NCBI RefSeq assembly: GCF_014648555.1
Contig: NZ_BMRI01000003.1
Span: 336,750 to 376,208, forward strand
Source of the DNA: Kitasatospora griseola
GTDB taxonomy: Bacteria > Actinomycetota > Actinomycetes > Streptomycetales > Streptomycetaceae
Length of the DNA stretch: 39,459 bases
Direction: 5' to 3'
Each line of letters starts with the position of its first letter. Position 1 is the first letter of the stretch. The translations under genes were made by a program, and so were the position numbers. Under the pieces are notes generated by a model. It searched no databases and was not told where the DNA came from. It was given only the letters and a program-made list of their open reading frames with translations. Below are positions 23,567 to 32,715 of the stretch, piece after piece.

Positions 23567-24649
23567 TCAGACGTTCTCGCGTTCGCCCGCGAAGTGGCAG
23601 GCCGAGTCGTGCCGGGCCCGGCCCTCCAGCCACGCCCGGACCGTCAGCGCCGGGTCCTCCCGCTCGCACTTCTCCTGCGCCTTCCAGCAGCGGGTGCGGA
23701 ACCGGCAGCCGGACGGCGGGTTCGCCGGGGAGGGCACGTCGCCGGTCAGCACGATCCGGTCCCGGGACTCCCGCGCGGTCGGGTCGGGCACCGGCACCGC
23801 GGACAGCAGCGCCTGGGTGTACGGGTGGGTGGCGTGGTCGTAGATCTCCAGGTCGGTGCCGATCTCCACAATCCGGCCCAGGTACATCACGCCGACCCGG
23901 TCGGAGATGTGCCGGACGATCGACAGGTCGTGCGCGATGAACATGTACGACAGGTTGAACTCGCCCTGGAGGCTCTCCAGCAGGTTGATCACCTGCGCCT
24001 GCACGGACACGTCCAGCGCGGAGACCGGCTCGTCGCAGATGATGATCTCCGGCTTGAGCGCCAGCCCGCGCGCGATGCCGATCCGCTGACGCTGGCCGCC
24101 GGAGAACTGGTGCGGGTACCGGTTGATGTACTCCGGGTTGAGGCCCACCACGTCCAGCAGGTCCTGGACGGCCTTGCGGCGGTCGCCCTTCGGCGCCACC
24201 TCGGGGTGGATCTCGAACGGCTCCCCGATGATGTCGCCGACCGTCATGCGCGGGTTCAGCGAGGTGTAGGGGTCCTGGAACACCATCTGGATGTTGCGCC
24301 GAACGGCCTTGAGCCCGGCGCCCGACAGGCGCGAGATCTCCTCGCCCTTGTACTTCACCGACCCGGTCGTCGCCGGCTCCAGGTTCATCAGGACCTTGGC
24401 CAGGGTGGACTTGCCGCAGCCCGACTCGCCGACGATGCCGAGCGTCTCCCCCTGCATCAGGTCGAAGGACACCCCGTCGACGGCCTTGACCGCGCCGACC
24501 TGCTTCTTGAACAGGATGCCCTTGGTCAGCGGGAAGTGCTTGCGCAGGTCGCGCACCTCCAGGATGGGCTCGCCGCGCTGCACCTCCTGCGCGAACGCGG
24601 CCTCCTCGGGCGTGGTCGCTCCGACCGGCGTGGCGCCGTTAACCGTCAT
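23567..24649 (-). CDS. oppF: Oligopeptide ABC transporter ATPase OppF, second importer
   Basis: 360 residues. Walker A GESGCGKS (74-81), Q-loop MVFQDPYTSLNPRMTVGD, signature FSGGQRQRIG, Walker B IIICDEPVSALDVS, switch His in FIAHDLSIVRHIS. Four C-terminal Cys (CRFRTRC, EKC, ACHF). Start ATG 24647-24649 preceded by GGAG. The upstream oppD stop (24639-24641) lies inside this gene, an 11-bp overlap. It is nearly the same protein as the OppF of the third importer over the whole core; the N-terminus here is about 24 residues longer (MTVNGATPVGATTPEEAAFA). Confidence 0.9.
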   Translation of the reverse strand: MTVNGATPVGATTPEEAAFAQEVQRGEPILEVRDLRKHFPLTKGILFKKQVGAVKAVDGVSFDLMQGETLGIVGESGCGKSTLAKVLMNLEPATTGSVKYKGEEISRLSGAGLKAVRRNIQMVFQDPYTSLNPRMTVGDIIGEPFEIHPEVAPKGDRRKAVQDLLDVVGLNPEYINRYPHQFSGGQRQRIGIARGLALKPEIIICDEPVSALDVSVQAQVINLLESLQGEFNLSYMFIAHDLSIVRHISDRVGVMYLGRIVEIGTDLEIYDHATHPYTQALLSAVPVPDPTARESRDRIVLTGDVPSPANPPSGCRFRTRCWKAQEKCEREDPALTVRAWLEGRARHDSACHFAGERENV

Positions 24650-25691
24650 GGAGGGTCTCCTTCCAGAAGAAGCACGCACTGCCCCGGCCGGCCAGCGGCG
24701 TCCCGTCGTCCTCGGTCACCTCCGCCAGCGGCGGCACCTTCTGCCGGCAGATCTCCTGCGCCCGCGGACAGCGCGGGTTGAACGCGCAGCCGGCCGGGAT
24801 CCGCAGCAGGTTGGGCGGCAGGCCCTTGATCGCGTAGAGCTCCTGGCCCTTCTGGTCGAGGCGCGGGATGGAGTCCAGCAGCCCGCGGGTGTAGGGGTGG
24901 GCGGGGCGGGCGTAGAGCTCGTGCACGGGGGCGGTCTCGACGATCCGGCCGGCGTACATGACGGCGATCTTGTCGGCCACGTCGGCGACCACGCCGAGGT
25001 CGTGGGTGATCAGGATCAGACCCATGTGGTACTCGGCCTGGAGCTCCGCCAACAGGTCCATCACCTGCGCCTGGACGGTGACGTCCAGCGCCGTGGTCGG
25101 CTCGTCCGCGATGATCAGGTCCGGCTCCAGGGCCAGCGCCATCGCGATCATGATGCGCTGCCGCATGCCGCCGGAGAACTGGTGCGGGTAGTCCCCCACC
25201 CGTTCCTTGGCGGCGGGGATGCGGACCCGGTCCATCAGTTCGACGGCCTTGGCCTTGGCGTCCTTGCGGTTGCTGCCGCGGTGCGCCCGGTACATCTCGC
25301 CGAGCTGGAAGCCCACCGGCAGGACCGGGTTCAGCGAGGACAGCGCGTCCTGGAAGATCATCGCGATCTTCTGCCCGCGGATCTTCCGCCGCTCCTCCTT
25401 GGACATCTTCAGCATGTCCCGGCCGCGGAACAGCAGCTCCCCCTCGGGGATCGCGGCCGGCGGCATGTCGAGGATGCCCATGACGGCCTGCGCGGTGACG
25501 GACTTTCCGGAGCCCGACTCGCCCAGCACCGCGAGCGTCTCGCCCGCGCTGACGCTGTAGTTCACGCCGTTGACGGCCCGGACCACGCCGTCCCTGGTCC
25601 GGAACTCCACGTGCAGGTTCCGCACGTCCAGCAGCGGCCCGGTGTACGGCTCCTCGCGGGCCGGTCGGCCCTGGTCGGCGACGGTGCTCAT
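24639..25691 (-). CDS. oppD: Oligopeptide ABC transporter ATPase OppD, second importer
   Basis: 350 residues from ATG 25689-25691; a longer upstream frame overlaps oppC and is rejected. Walker A GESGSGKS (57-64), Q-loop [13 protein letters not shown], signature [10 protein letters not shown], Walker [15 protein letters not shown], switch His in [10 protein letters not shown]-terminal Cys set CAFNPRC, IC, ACFF. DNA in the core (about 25009-25200) is almost the same as in the third importer's oppD (31081-31270), pointing to recent duplication or gene conversion. Confidence 0.9.
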   Translation of the reverse strand: MSTVADQGRPAREEPYTGPLLDVRNLHVEFRTRDGVVRAVNGVNYSVSAGETLAVLGESGSGKSVTAQAVMGILDMPPAAIPEGELLFRGRDMLKMSKEERRKIRGQKIAMIFQDALSSLNPVLPVGFQLGEMYRAHRGSNRKDAKAKAVELMDRVRIPAAKERVGDYPHQFSGGMRQRIMIAMALALEPDLIIADEPTTALDVTVQAQVMDLLAELQAEYHMGLILITHDLGVVADVADKIAVMYAGRIVETAPVHELYARPAHPYTRGLLDSIPRLDQKGQELYAIKGLPPNLLRIPAGCAFNPRCPRAQEICRQKVPPLAEVTEDDGTPLAGRGSACFFWKETLHDG

Positions 25692-25708
25692 CTGCCTGCT
25701 CCCCTCGC

Positions 25709-26722
25709 TCAGCGCAGCTTCGGATCGAGGGCGTCGCGCACCGCGTCGCCCATCATGATGAAGGCCAGCACGGTGATGGAGAGCGCCGCGGCCGGGAAGA
25801 ACAGGACGAACGGCGCCTGCCGGATCACCTTCTGCGCGGAGGAGATGTCCACGCCCCAGGAGATGGTCGGGTCCTGCAGGCCGATGCCGAGGAAGCTCAG
25901 CGTGGCCTCCGCCGTGATGTAGCCGCCCAGCGCGATGGTGGCGACCACGATCACCGGCGCGATCGCGTTCGGCAGGATGTGCCGGAACATCAGCCGCGAG
26001 GTCCCGGCGCCCAACGCCCGCCCGGCCACCACGTAGTCCGACTGCTTGACGGTGATCACCGAGCCGCGCATCACGCGGGCCAGCTGGGTCCAGCCGAGGA
26101 AGGCCAGCGCGATCACCACGGACCACACGGTGCGGACGGAGAACGCGTTCAGCAGCACCAGGGCGCCCAGCAGCAGCGGGATGCCGAAGAAGATGTCGGT
26201 GATCCGGGAGATCACCGCGTCCGACCAGCCGCCGAAGAACCCGGCGGCCATCCCGGCCATCCCGCCCAGCAGGGTCACCGCCAGGGTGACGCAGATGCCG
26301 ACGGTGATCGAGGCCCGCGCCCCGTAGATCACCCGGGCGTAGATCGACCGGCCCTGCCCGTCGTAGCCGAACCAGCCGCCCCCGAAGAAGTCGGTCCAGT
26401 CCGGCCGGCGCAGGTAGTTGTTGATCAGGTCGGAGGCCCGCGGGTCGGTGCCGGTGAACAGCCCCGGGAAGATCGCGATCAGGATCAGCAGCACGATCAG
26501 CACCGTCGAGACGAGGAAGATCGGCCGCCGCCGCAGGTCCCGCCAGGCGTCGCCCCACAGGCTGCGCGCCTGCTCCCGTTTGGCCGGGTCCGGCTCGATC
26601 AGCGTCTCCTGCTCCACCGCCAGGCCCTGCTGGCCGACGTAGTCCAGGTGGTCGCTGTCGGTCGGGTTGATGTTCCGCAGCGGATCGTGGTCGTCCGGGA
26701 TGGGCTCGTTCCGGTCAGGCAT
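25709..26722 (-). CDS. oppC: Oligopeptide ABC transporter permease OppC, second importer
   Basis: 337 residues. An unusually long polar N-terminus (about 1-65, MPDRNEPIPDDHDPLRNINP...EQETLIEPDPAKREQ) precedes the helix IFLVSTVLIVLLILIAIFPG and the DppC/OppC core with EAA loop AGRALGAGTSRLMFRHILPNA. The OppC of the third importer has a tail about 30 residues shorter and of unrelated composition. Its ATG overlaps the oppB stop by 8 bp (ATGCCTGA, 26715-26722). Confidence 0.9.
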   Translation of the reverse strand: MPDRNEPIPDDHDPLRNINPTDSDHLDYVGQQGLAVEQETLIEPDPAKREQARSLWGDAWRDLRRRPIFLVSTVLIVLLILIAIFPGLFTGTDPRASDLINNYLRRPDWTDFFGGGWFGYDGQGRSIYARVIYGARASITVGICVTLAVTLLGGMAGMAAGFFGGWSDAVISRITDIFFGIPLLLGALVLLNAFSVRTVWSVVIALAFLGWTQLARVMRGSVITVKQSDYVVAGRALGAGTSRLMFRHILPNAIAPVIVVATIALGGYITAEATLSFLGIGLQDPTISWGVDISSAQKVIRQAPFVLFFPAAALSITVLAFIMMGDAVRDALDPKLR

Positions 26723-27641
26723 AACGGATCCTCGGGTCGAGGACGGCGTACAGCAGGTCGACGACCAGGCTGGCGACCAGGTACACGATCACCAGCACGG
26801 TGACGATGCCGACCACCGTCGGGCCTTCCTTCTGGTTGATCGCCTTGTAGAGGACGTTGCCGATGCCGGCGATGTTGAAGATGCCCTCGGTGACGATCGC
26901 GCCGCCCATCAGCGCGCCCAGGTCGGTGCCCAGGAACGTCACCACCGGGATCAGCGAGTTGCGCAGCAGGTGCCGCCCGACGACGGTCCGCCGCGGCAGG
27001 CCCTTGGCCACCGCGGTGCGCATGTAGTCGGCGCGCAGGTTCTCGCCGATCGACGTCCGGGTCAGCCGGGCCACGTACGCCAGCGACAGGGACGCCAGCA
27101 CCAGGCCGGGCAGGATCAACTGGCTGATGTCCCGGGAGTCCTGGACCGTCGCCGTCACCCAGCCCAGATTGATCGCGAACACCGTCTGCGCGATGTAGCC
27201 GAGCACGAACACCGGGATCGAGATCACCACCAGGGTCACCAGCAGCACCAGGGTGTCCGCGATGCTGCCCCGCTTCAGGCCGGCGATCAGGCCCAGCGGC
27301 AGGCCGATCACGATCTCGAAGAAGAACGCGACCAGGGCGAGCCGGATGGTGACCGGGAAGGCGTCCTTCATGATCTCGGAGACCGGACGGCCGGTGAAAC
27401 TGGTGCCGAAGTCCAGGTGGAAGATGTTGTTCATGTAGTGCAGGTACTGCTTCCACAGCGGCTGATCGAGGTAGTACTGGTGCTTCAGGTGTGCCACGGT
27501 CGCCGGGTCGGCGGCCTTGTCGCCGAACATCGCGGCGATCGGGTCGCCCGGCAGGCTGTACACCATCAGGAAGATCAGCAGCGTGGCCCCGAAGAACACC
27601 GGGATCATCTGGAGCACGCGCCGCAGGACGTAATGGCCCAT
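26715..27641 (-). CDS. oppB: Oligopeptide ABC transporter permease OppB, second importer
   Basis: 308 residues, six helices, OppB/DppB family; helix 1 RRVLQMIPVFFGATLLIFLM, periplasmic segment SLPGDPIAAMFGDKAADPATVAHLK, EAA loop MRTAVAKGLPRRTVVGRHLLRNS. Lacks the extracellular cysteines of BldKC. ATG 27639-27641 after GGAGGGAGGG. Separated from the upstream binding-protein gene by a hairpin and an oligo-U stretch. Confidence 0.9.
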   Translation of the reverse strand: MGHYVLRRVLQMIPVFFGATLLIFLMVYSLPGDPIAAMFGDKAADPATVAHLKHQYYLDQPLWKQYLHYMNNIFHLDFGTSFTGRPVSEIMKDAFPVTIRLALVAFFFEIVIGLPLGLIAGLKRGSIADTLVLLVTLVVISIPVFVLGYIAQTVFAINLGWVTATVQDSRDISQLILPGLVLASLSLAYVARLTRTSIGENLRADYMRTAVAKGLPRRTVVGRHLLRNSLIPVVTFLGTDLGALMGGAIVTEGIFNIAGIGNVLYKAINQKEGPTVVGIVTVLVIVYLVASLVVDLLYAVLDPRIRYA

Positions 27642-27674
27642 GGGAGCCCTCCCTCCAAAAAAGGTGACTGACGT

Positions 27675-27706
27675 GGCCCCGCCCTCCGTGCGGGGAGGGC
27701 GGGGCC
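27675..27706 (-). terminator. Intra-operon hairpin after second importer's binding protein gene
   Basis: Perfect 13-bp stem GGCCCCGCCCTCC (27675-27687) / GGAGGGCGGGGCC (27694-27706). On the minus transcript a run of six U (27662-27657) follows 12 nt later. It lies between the binding-protein stop (27721) and the oppB start (27641), so it probably attenuates transcription into the transporter genes. Confidence 0.8.
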
Positions 27707-27720
27707 GGCGTCGAACGGGA

Positions 27721-29346
27721 TCAGCCCTTGACCTCGACCTGGGTCCAGGCCGGATTGCCGAAGGAGTCGAACGTCACGTTCTGCACCTTGGTGGAGAAAC
27801 CGGAGTTCGTCCGGTAGTACCAGAGCGGGATGGCCGGCATGTCCGTCGCCAGCTGGGCCTCGGCCTGCTGGTAGCCGGTCGCCGTGTCCTGGATCGAGGC
27901 GGCCTGGTCGGCCTCGGTGGCGAGCTTGTCGAACTCCGGGCTGGAGTAGCCGGTGTCGTTGGAGGCCGCACCGGTGCGGTACACGTCCGCCAGGAAGTTC
28001 GCGTTCAGCGGGTAGTCCTGCACCCAGCCGGTCCGGAACATGCCGTTGATCTGGTGCCCGGTGATCGCCGCCCGGGCGGTCTTGAAGTCGGTCTTCGGGT
28101 CACCGGAGCAGTTCACCCCGGTCGCCTGCCGGATCGAGTTGCAGACCGCGTCCACCCACTCCTTGTGGCCGCCGTCCGCGTTGTAGGTGATCTTCAGCGA
28201 GTTCCCGGGGACGCCGCCGCCCTCCTGGATCAACTGCTTGGCCTTGTCCGGGTTGTAAGTGCAGAAGTCCCCGCACGTTCCGGCCTTGTAGCCCTCCACG
28301 CCCTCGGCCACCCACGCCGACGCCGACGCCCGCGAGCCCTGCAGCACCGTCTTGGTGATGGTGTTCCGGTCGATCGCCATCGACAGGCCCTGCCGGACCT
28401 TGGCCTTGTCCGCCCCCTGCCACTCCGGCTGGTACAGCGTGAAGCCGACGTTCTGGATCGCACCCTGCGGGGCGTCGATCGCCCGGTCGCCCAGGTCGTT
28501 CTTGTAGTTCGCCAGCGCCGACGGCGGCACCTGGTCCATCACGTCCAGGTTGTTCGACTGCAGGTCCGCGTACGCCGCCTCCGCGGTGGTGTACATCTTG
28601 AACACCACGCCGCCGTTCTTCGGCTTGTCCACACCCTGGTAGTTGGCGAACGTCTTGGTGGCCACCTGCGAGTTGTGGTCCCAGCTGACGAACTCGTACG
28701 GCCCGTTGCCCACCGGCTTCTGCCCGTAGCCCGCCGGATCCTTGTAGAACCCCTCCGGCAGCGGCGAGAACGCCACGTACCCCAGCTTGTACGGGAAGTA
28801 CGAGACCTTGTTGGTCAGCTTGATCGTGAAGTGCGTGTCGTCCTGCACGGTCAGCCCCGACATGGTGTCCGAGGTCGGACTGCCGCTCTGCGGGTGGACG
28901 TCCGCGTAGCCCTGGATGTCCCCGAACCACGAGCTGTTGATCTGGTTGTTCTTGGTGCTCGCCGCCCAGTTCCAGGCGTCCACGAAACTCTTCGCCGTCA
29001 CCGGCGTACCGTCGTGGAACGTCCAGCCCGACTTCATCGTCACGGTGTACGTCTGCGCGTCACTGGTGTCGATCGTGTCCGCGACCTGCATCCGCAGCTT
29101 GCCGTTGGACGGGTCGTAGTCCGCCAGCCCCTTGAACAGGTTCTGCACGATCCGCCCACCGCCGGTCTCGTTGGCATTGGCCGGCTGCAGCGGATTCTGC
29201 GGCTCGCTGCTCTGGTACGTGAACGTCTTGCTGGCGTCCGACGAACCGCCGCTCGAACTGCTGCCACCACCACCACAACCCGTGGCCATCAGGGCCACAG
29301 AGGTCGCACTGACGACAGCCCAGCGCACACGGGTGCCTGCGGGCAT
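27721..29346 (-). CDS. oppA: Oligopeptide-binding lipoprotein, second importer
   Basis: 541 residues. Signal peptide with lipobox LMATGC (lipidated Cys24), then a Gly/Ser linker and a family-5 binding fold: SSEPQNPLQPANANETGGGR, MKSGWTFHDGTPVTAKSFVDA, VDAVCNSIRQATGVNCSGDP. Binds extracellular peptides for OppBCDF. First gene of the operon, ATG 29344-29346 after GAGGAGG. Strongly similar to the binding protein of the third importer along its length, but with more changes than the ATPases, as expected if ligand choice has diverged. Confidence 0.92.
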   Translation of the reverse strand: MPAGTRVRWAVVSATSVALMATGCGGGGSSSSGGSSDASKTFTYQSSEPQNPLQPANANETGGGRIVQNLFKGLADYDPSNGKLRMQVADTIDTSDAQTYTVTMKSGWTFHDGTPVTAKSFVDAWNWAASTKNNQINSSWFGDIQGYADVHPQSGSPTSDTMSGLTVQDDTHFTIKLTNKVSYFPYKLGYVAFSPLPEGFYKDPAGYGQKPVGNGPYEFVSWDHNSQVATKTFANYQGVDKPKNGGVVFKMYTTAEAAYADLQSNNLDVMDQVPPSALANYKNDLGDRAIDAPQGAIQNVGFTLYQPEWQGADKAKVRQGLSMAIDRNTITKTVLQGSRASASAWVAEGVEGYKAGTCGDFCTYNPDKAKQLIQEGGGVPGNSLKITYNADGGHKEWVDAVCNSIRQATGVNCSGDPKTDFKTARAAITGHQINGMFRTGWVQDYPLNANFLADVYRTGAASNDTGYSSPEFDKLATEADQAASIQDTATGYQQAEAQLATDMPAIPLWYYRTNSGFSTKVQNVTFDSFGNPAWTQVEVKG

Positions 29347-29455
29347 GGAGCCTCCTCCTCAAGGGCGTATGACGCATCTCACCCCATGAGAAGTGCCGCG
29401 TAGCGGCGACGCGACCGAGATGACTCCGGACGGCCCAAGGGTGCGCAACCGGGGA

Positions 29456-29524
29456 GGGCGGGCGCGAAACGCAGGGCGGGCGCGAAATGCAGGTGGGAGC
29501 GAAACGCAGGTGGGAGCGAAAACA
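29456..29524. repeat. Four degenerate 16-18-bp tandem units
   Basis: Units 29456-29473, 29474-29491, 29492-29508 and 29509-29524 share the core G-GCGAAA-(C/T)GCA: GGGCGGGCGCGAAACGCA, GGGCGGGCGCGAAATGCA, GGTGGGAGCGAAACGCA, GGTGGGAGCGAAAACA. No spacers, so not a CRISPR. Confidence 0.85.
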
Positions 29525-29683
29525 GGGGCGCGGGGAACTGCGCGAAGCGGAAGGCGCCCGTCAGCCAGGTCGCGATCAAGTGCAAGTCATTGCCCTCGTC
29601 GCGACCCAGCGGTTGGCTGCCTTCCGCTTCGCGCGGTTCTCCCCCAGCCCTAGCGGGCCGGGAGGTACCCCCACGCGCCCCTG
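29523..29683. repeat. Nested palindromic intergenic element (161 bp)
   Basis: Outer arms CAGGGGCGCGGGG (29523-29535) and 29668-29683 pair imperfectly. The middle arms AACTGCGCGAAGCGGAAGGC (29536-29555) and 29619-29638 pair at 19 of 20 positions. Inner arms CAGCCA/TGGCTG and GGTCGCGA/TCGCGACC continue the stem. A side hairpin (about 29639-29664, CTCCC...GGGAG) sits in the right half. The GGGGCGCGGGGAACTGCGCG and CTCCCCCAG...GGGAGGTACCCCCA parts resemble a dispersed intergenic repeat I recall from many Streptomyces genomes. It also serves as terminator of the third importer operon. Confidence 0.8.
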
Positions 29684-29706
29684 TCGGTGCGCGTCCTGTC
29701 TGTCGC

Positions 29707-30729
29707 CTACAAGGCCGCGCCGGCGACCTCGCGTTCGGCCGCGAAGTGGCACGCCGAGTCGTGCTTGGCCCCGCCCGTGAGCAGCTTCGGGGCGGCGAGC
29801 AGCGGCGACTCCGTCGCGCAGCGCTCCTCCGCCTTCCAGCAGCGGGTGCGGAAGCGGCAGCCGGACGGCGGGTTCGCCGGGGAGGGGATGTCGCCGGAGA
29901 GGATGATCCGCTCGCGGCCCTCGCGGCCGGTCGGGTCGGGCACCGGTACCGCGGACAGCAGCGCCTGCGTGTAGGGGTGGGTGGCGTGGTCGTAGATCTC
30001 GGTGTCGGTGCCGATCTCGACGATCCGACCGAGGTACATCACGCCGACGCGGTCGGAGATGTGCCGGACGATCGACAGGTCGTGCGCGATGAACATGTAG
30101 GAGAGCTCGAACTCCGTCTGGAGCTGCTCCAGCAGGTTGATCACCTGCGCCTGCACCGAGACGTCGAGCGCGGAGACCGGCTCGTCGCAGATGATGACCT
30201 CGGGCTTGAGCGCCAGCCCGCGCGCGATGCCGATGCGCTGGCGCTGGCCGCCGGAGAACTGGTGCGGGTACCGGTTGATGTACTCCGGGTTGAGGCCGAC
30301 CACGTCCAGCAGGTCCTGAACGGCCTTGCGGCGGTCGCCCTTCGGCGCCACCTCCGGGTGGATCTCGAACGGCTCGCCAATGATGTCGCCGACCGTCATG
30401 CGCGGGTTCAGCGAGGTGTACGGGTCCTGGAACACCATCTGGATGTTCCGCCGAACGGCCTTGAGCGCGGCGCCCGACAGCCGGGAGATGTCCTCGCCCT
30501 TGTAGAGGACCTGGCCGGCGGTCGCCCGCTCCAGGTTCATCAGGACCTTGGCCAGGGTGGACTTGCCGCAGCCGGACTCGCCGACGATGCCGAGCGTCTC
30601 CCCCTTTTCGAGGGTGAAGGAGACGCCGTCGACGGCCTTGACCGCGCCGACCTGCTTCTTGAAGAGGACGCCCTGGGTGAGCGGGTAGTGCTTGACCAGG
30701 TCGCGGACCTCCAGGATGGGCTCAGCCAT
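29707..30729 (-). CDS. oppF: Oligopeptide ABC transporter ATPase OppF, third importer
   Basis: 340 residues. Walker A GESGCGKS (50-57), Q-loop MVFQDPYTSLNPRMTVGD, signature FSGGQRQRIG, Walker B VIICDEPVSALDVS, switch His in FIAHDLSIVRHIS. C-terminal Cys in CRFRTRC, ERC, ACHF. ATG 30727-30729 overlaps the oppD stop by 8 bp. The stop (29707-29709) is followed 24 bp later by the palindromic element. Confidence 0.9.
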   Translation of the reverse strand: MAEPILEVRDLVKHYPLTQGVLFKKQVGAVKAVDGVSFTLEKGETLGIVGESGCGKSTLAKVLMNLERATAGQVLYKGEDISRLSGAALKAVRRNIQMVFQDPYTSLNPRMTVGDIIGEPFEIHPEVAPKGDRRKAVQDLLDVVGLNPEYINRYPHQFSGGQRQRIGIARGLALKPEVIICDEPVSALDVSVQAQVINLLEQLQTEFELSYMFIAHDLSIVRHISDRVGVMYLGRIVEIGTDTEIYDHATHPYTQALLSAVPVPDPTGREGRERIILSGDIPSPANPPSGCRFRTRCWKAEERCATESPLLAAPKLLTGGAKHDSACHFAAEREVAGAAL

Positions 30730-31774
30730 GGAGGGTCTCCTTCCAGAGGTGGCAGGCGCTCTTGCGGCCGGCGAGCTCGGCCCCGTCCCGGTCGGTGACC
30801 TGGTGCAGGGCGGGGATCTCGGTGCGGCACAGGTCGGTGGCGACGTCGCAGCGCGGGTTGAAGGCGCAGCCGGCCGGGACCTTGTAGAGGTTGGGCGGCA
30901 GGCCCTTGATCGCGTAGAGCTCCTCGCCCTTCTGGTCCAGTCGTGGGATCGACCGGAGCAGGCCCTTGGTGTAGGGGTGGGCGGGCCGCGCGTAGAGGTC
31001 GTGCACGGGCGCGGTCTCGACGATCCGGCCGGCGTACATGACGGCGATCTTGTCGGCGACGTCGGCGACGACGCCGAGGTCGTGGGTGATCAGGATCAGA
31101 CCCATGTGGTACTCGGCCTGGAGCTCGGCGAGCAGGTCCATCACCTGCGCCTGGACGGTCACGTCCAGCGCGGTCGTGGGCTCGTCCGCGATGATCAGGT
31201 CCGGCTCCAGGGCCAGCGCCATCGCGATCATGATGCGCTGGCGCATGCCGCCGGAGAACTGGTGCGGGTAGTCGTTCACGCGCTGCGCGGCGGCGGGGAT
31301 GCGGACCCGGTCCATCAGTTCGATGGCCTTGGCCTTGGCCTCCTTGCGGGAGGCGCCCTCGTGCACGCGGAACATCTCGCCGAGCTGGTAGCCGACGGAG
31401 AGCACCGGGTTGAGCGAGGACAGCGCGTCCTGGAAGATCATCGCGATCTTGCGGCCGCGGATCTTCCGGCGCTCCTCGTTCGACATCTTGAGCATGTCCC
31501 GGCCCCGGAACATGATCTCGCCGGCGGTGACCCGGCCGGGCGGCATGTCGAGGATGCCCATGATGGTCTGGGCCGTGACGGACTTGCCGGAGCCGGACTC
31601 GCCGAGGACGGCGAGGGTCTCGCCGGCCGCGACCGAGTAGTTCACTCCGTTGACGGCCTTGGCGACGCCGTCGCGGGTCTTGAACTCGACGTGCAGGTCG
31701 CGGACGTCGAGCAGCGGGGTGCCGGGGACCAGGCGGTCCTTCGCGGCGATGGTCTTCTCGGGTGCGGTGGTCAT
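30722..31774 (-). CDS. oppD: Oligopeptide ABC transporter ATPase OppD, third importer
   Basis: 350 residues. Walker A GESGSGKS (58-65), Q-loop [13 protein letters not shown], signature [10 protein letters not shown], Walker [15 protein letters not shown], switch His in [10 protein letters not shown]-terminal Cys in CAFNPRC, LC, ACHL. ATG 31772-31774, 17 bp after the oppC stop. Same length as OppD of the second importer and nearly identical in the nucleotide-binding core. Confidence 0.9.
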   Translation of the reverse strand: MTTAPEKTIAAKDRLVPGTPLLDVRDLHVEFKTRDGVAKAVNGVNYSVAAGETLAVLGESGSGKSVTAQTIMGILDMPPGRVTAGEIMFRGRDMLKMSNEERRKIRGRKIAMIFQDALSSLNPVLSVGYQLGEMFRVHEGASRKEAKAKAIELMDRVRIPAAAQRVNDYPHQFSGGMRQRIMIAMALALEPDLIIADEPTTALDVTVQAQVMDLLAELQAEYHMGLILITHDLGVVADVADKIAVMYAGRIVETAPVHDLYARPAHPYTKGLLRSIPRLDQKGEELYAIKGLPPNLYKVPAGCAFNPRCDVATDLCRTEIPALHQVTDRDGAELAGRKSACHLWKETLHG

Positions 31775-31791
31775 GGTGCGGGCCGCCTCTC

Positions 31792-32715
31792 TCAGCGCAG
31801 CTTCGGGTCGAGGGCGTCGCGCACCGCATCGCCGAGCATGATGAACGCCAGCACGGTGACGCTGAGCATGCCGGCGGGGAAGAACAGCGCGAACGGCGCG
31901 GTACGGAGGACCTTCTGGGCCGAGTTGATGTCGATGCCCCAGGAGATGGTCGGGTCCTGCAGGCCGATGCCGAGGAAGCTCAGCGTGGCCTCGGTGGCGA
32001 TGTAACCGCCGAGCGCGATGGTGGCGACCACGATCACCGGGGCGATCGCGTTCGGCAGGATGTGCTTGAACATGATCCGGGTGGTGCCGGCGCCGAGCGC
32101 CTTGGCCGCCGTCACGTAGTCGGACTGCTTGACGGTGATCACCGAGCCGCGCATCACACGGGTCATCTGGGTCCAGCCGAGGGCGACCAGGGCGAAGACC
32201 ACCGACCAGACGGTGCGGGTGGTGAAGGCGTTCAGCACGACCAGCGCGCCGAGCAGCAGCGGGATGCCGAAGAACATGTCGGTGACCCGGGAGATCACCG
32301 CGTCGACCCAGCCGCCGTAGTAGCCGGCGATCATGCCGGCCAGGCCGCCGAGGACGGTGACGCCTGCGGTGACGCAGATGCCGACCACCACGGAGGCGCG
32401 GGCGCCGTAGATCATCCGGGCGTAGATGGACCGGCCCTGCCCGTCGTAGCCGAACCAGTCGGCCTGGAAGAAGTGCAGGTAGTTCGGCTTGCTCAGGTAG
32501 TGCAGGCGCAGGTCGCCGGCCCGCGGATCCACCGAGGTGAACAGGCTGGGGGCGATCGCGAAGGCGATCAGCAGCACGATCAGCGCCGCCGAGATGATGA
32601 AAATCGGCCGCTTGCGCAGGTCGTGCCAGGCGTCCGAGCCGAGGCTGCGGGGCTTCTCCGGCTTGGGCTCGGTGGAGCCCGTCGCCGGGGCGGTCTTCTC
32701 GATCAGGTCAGGCAT
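31792..32715 (-). CDS. oppC: Oligopeptide ABC transporter permease OppC, third importer
   Basis: 307 residues. Short Pro/Lys-rich N-terminus (MPDLIEKTAPATGSTEPKPEK), then six helices with the EAA loop AAKALGAGTTRIMFKHILPNA. From the first helix on it is closely similar to OppC of the second importer, including FFGIPLLLGALV and GLQDPTISWG. ATG 32713-32715 overlaps the oppB stop by 8 bp with the same ATGCCTGA junction as in the second importer. Confidence 0.9.
   Translation of the reverse strand: MPDLIEKTAPATGSTEPKPEKPRSLGSDAWHDLRKRPIFIISAALIVLLIAFAIAPSLFTSVDPRAGDLRLHYLSKPNYLHFFQADWFGYDGQGRSIYARMIYGARASVVVGICVTAGVTVLGGLAGMIAGYYGGWVDAVISRVTDMFFGIPLLLGALVVLNAFTTRTVWSVVFALVALGWTQMTRVMRGSVITVKQSDYVTAAKALGAGTTRIMFKHILPNAIAPVIVVATIALGGYIATEATLSFLGIGLQDPTISWGIDINSAQKVLRTAPFALFFPAGMLSVTVLAFIMLGDAVRDALDPKLR

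Larger units (their letters stand above)
29347..29706. promoter_or_regulatory. Spacer between second and third importer operons
   Basis: 360 bp with no gene. The first ~110 bp (29347-29455) must contain the promoter of the second importer, though no good -35/-10 pair is seen. The rest is repetitive: four contiguous 16-18-bp units (29456-29524) and a large nested palindrome (29523-29683) immediately after the third importer's last gene. Confidence 0.6.

Noticed and set aside
29456..29524. CRISPR-like short repeats
   Set aside because: Units are contiguous, 16-18 bp and degenerate, with no spacers and no cas genes; better described as a tandem repeat.
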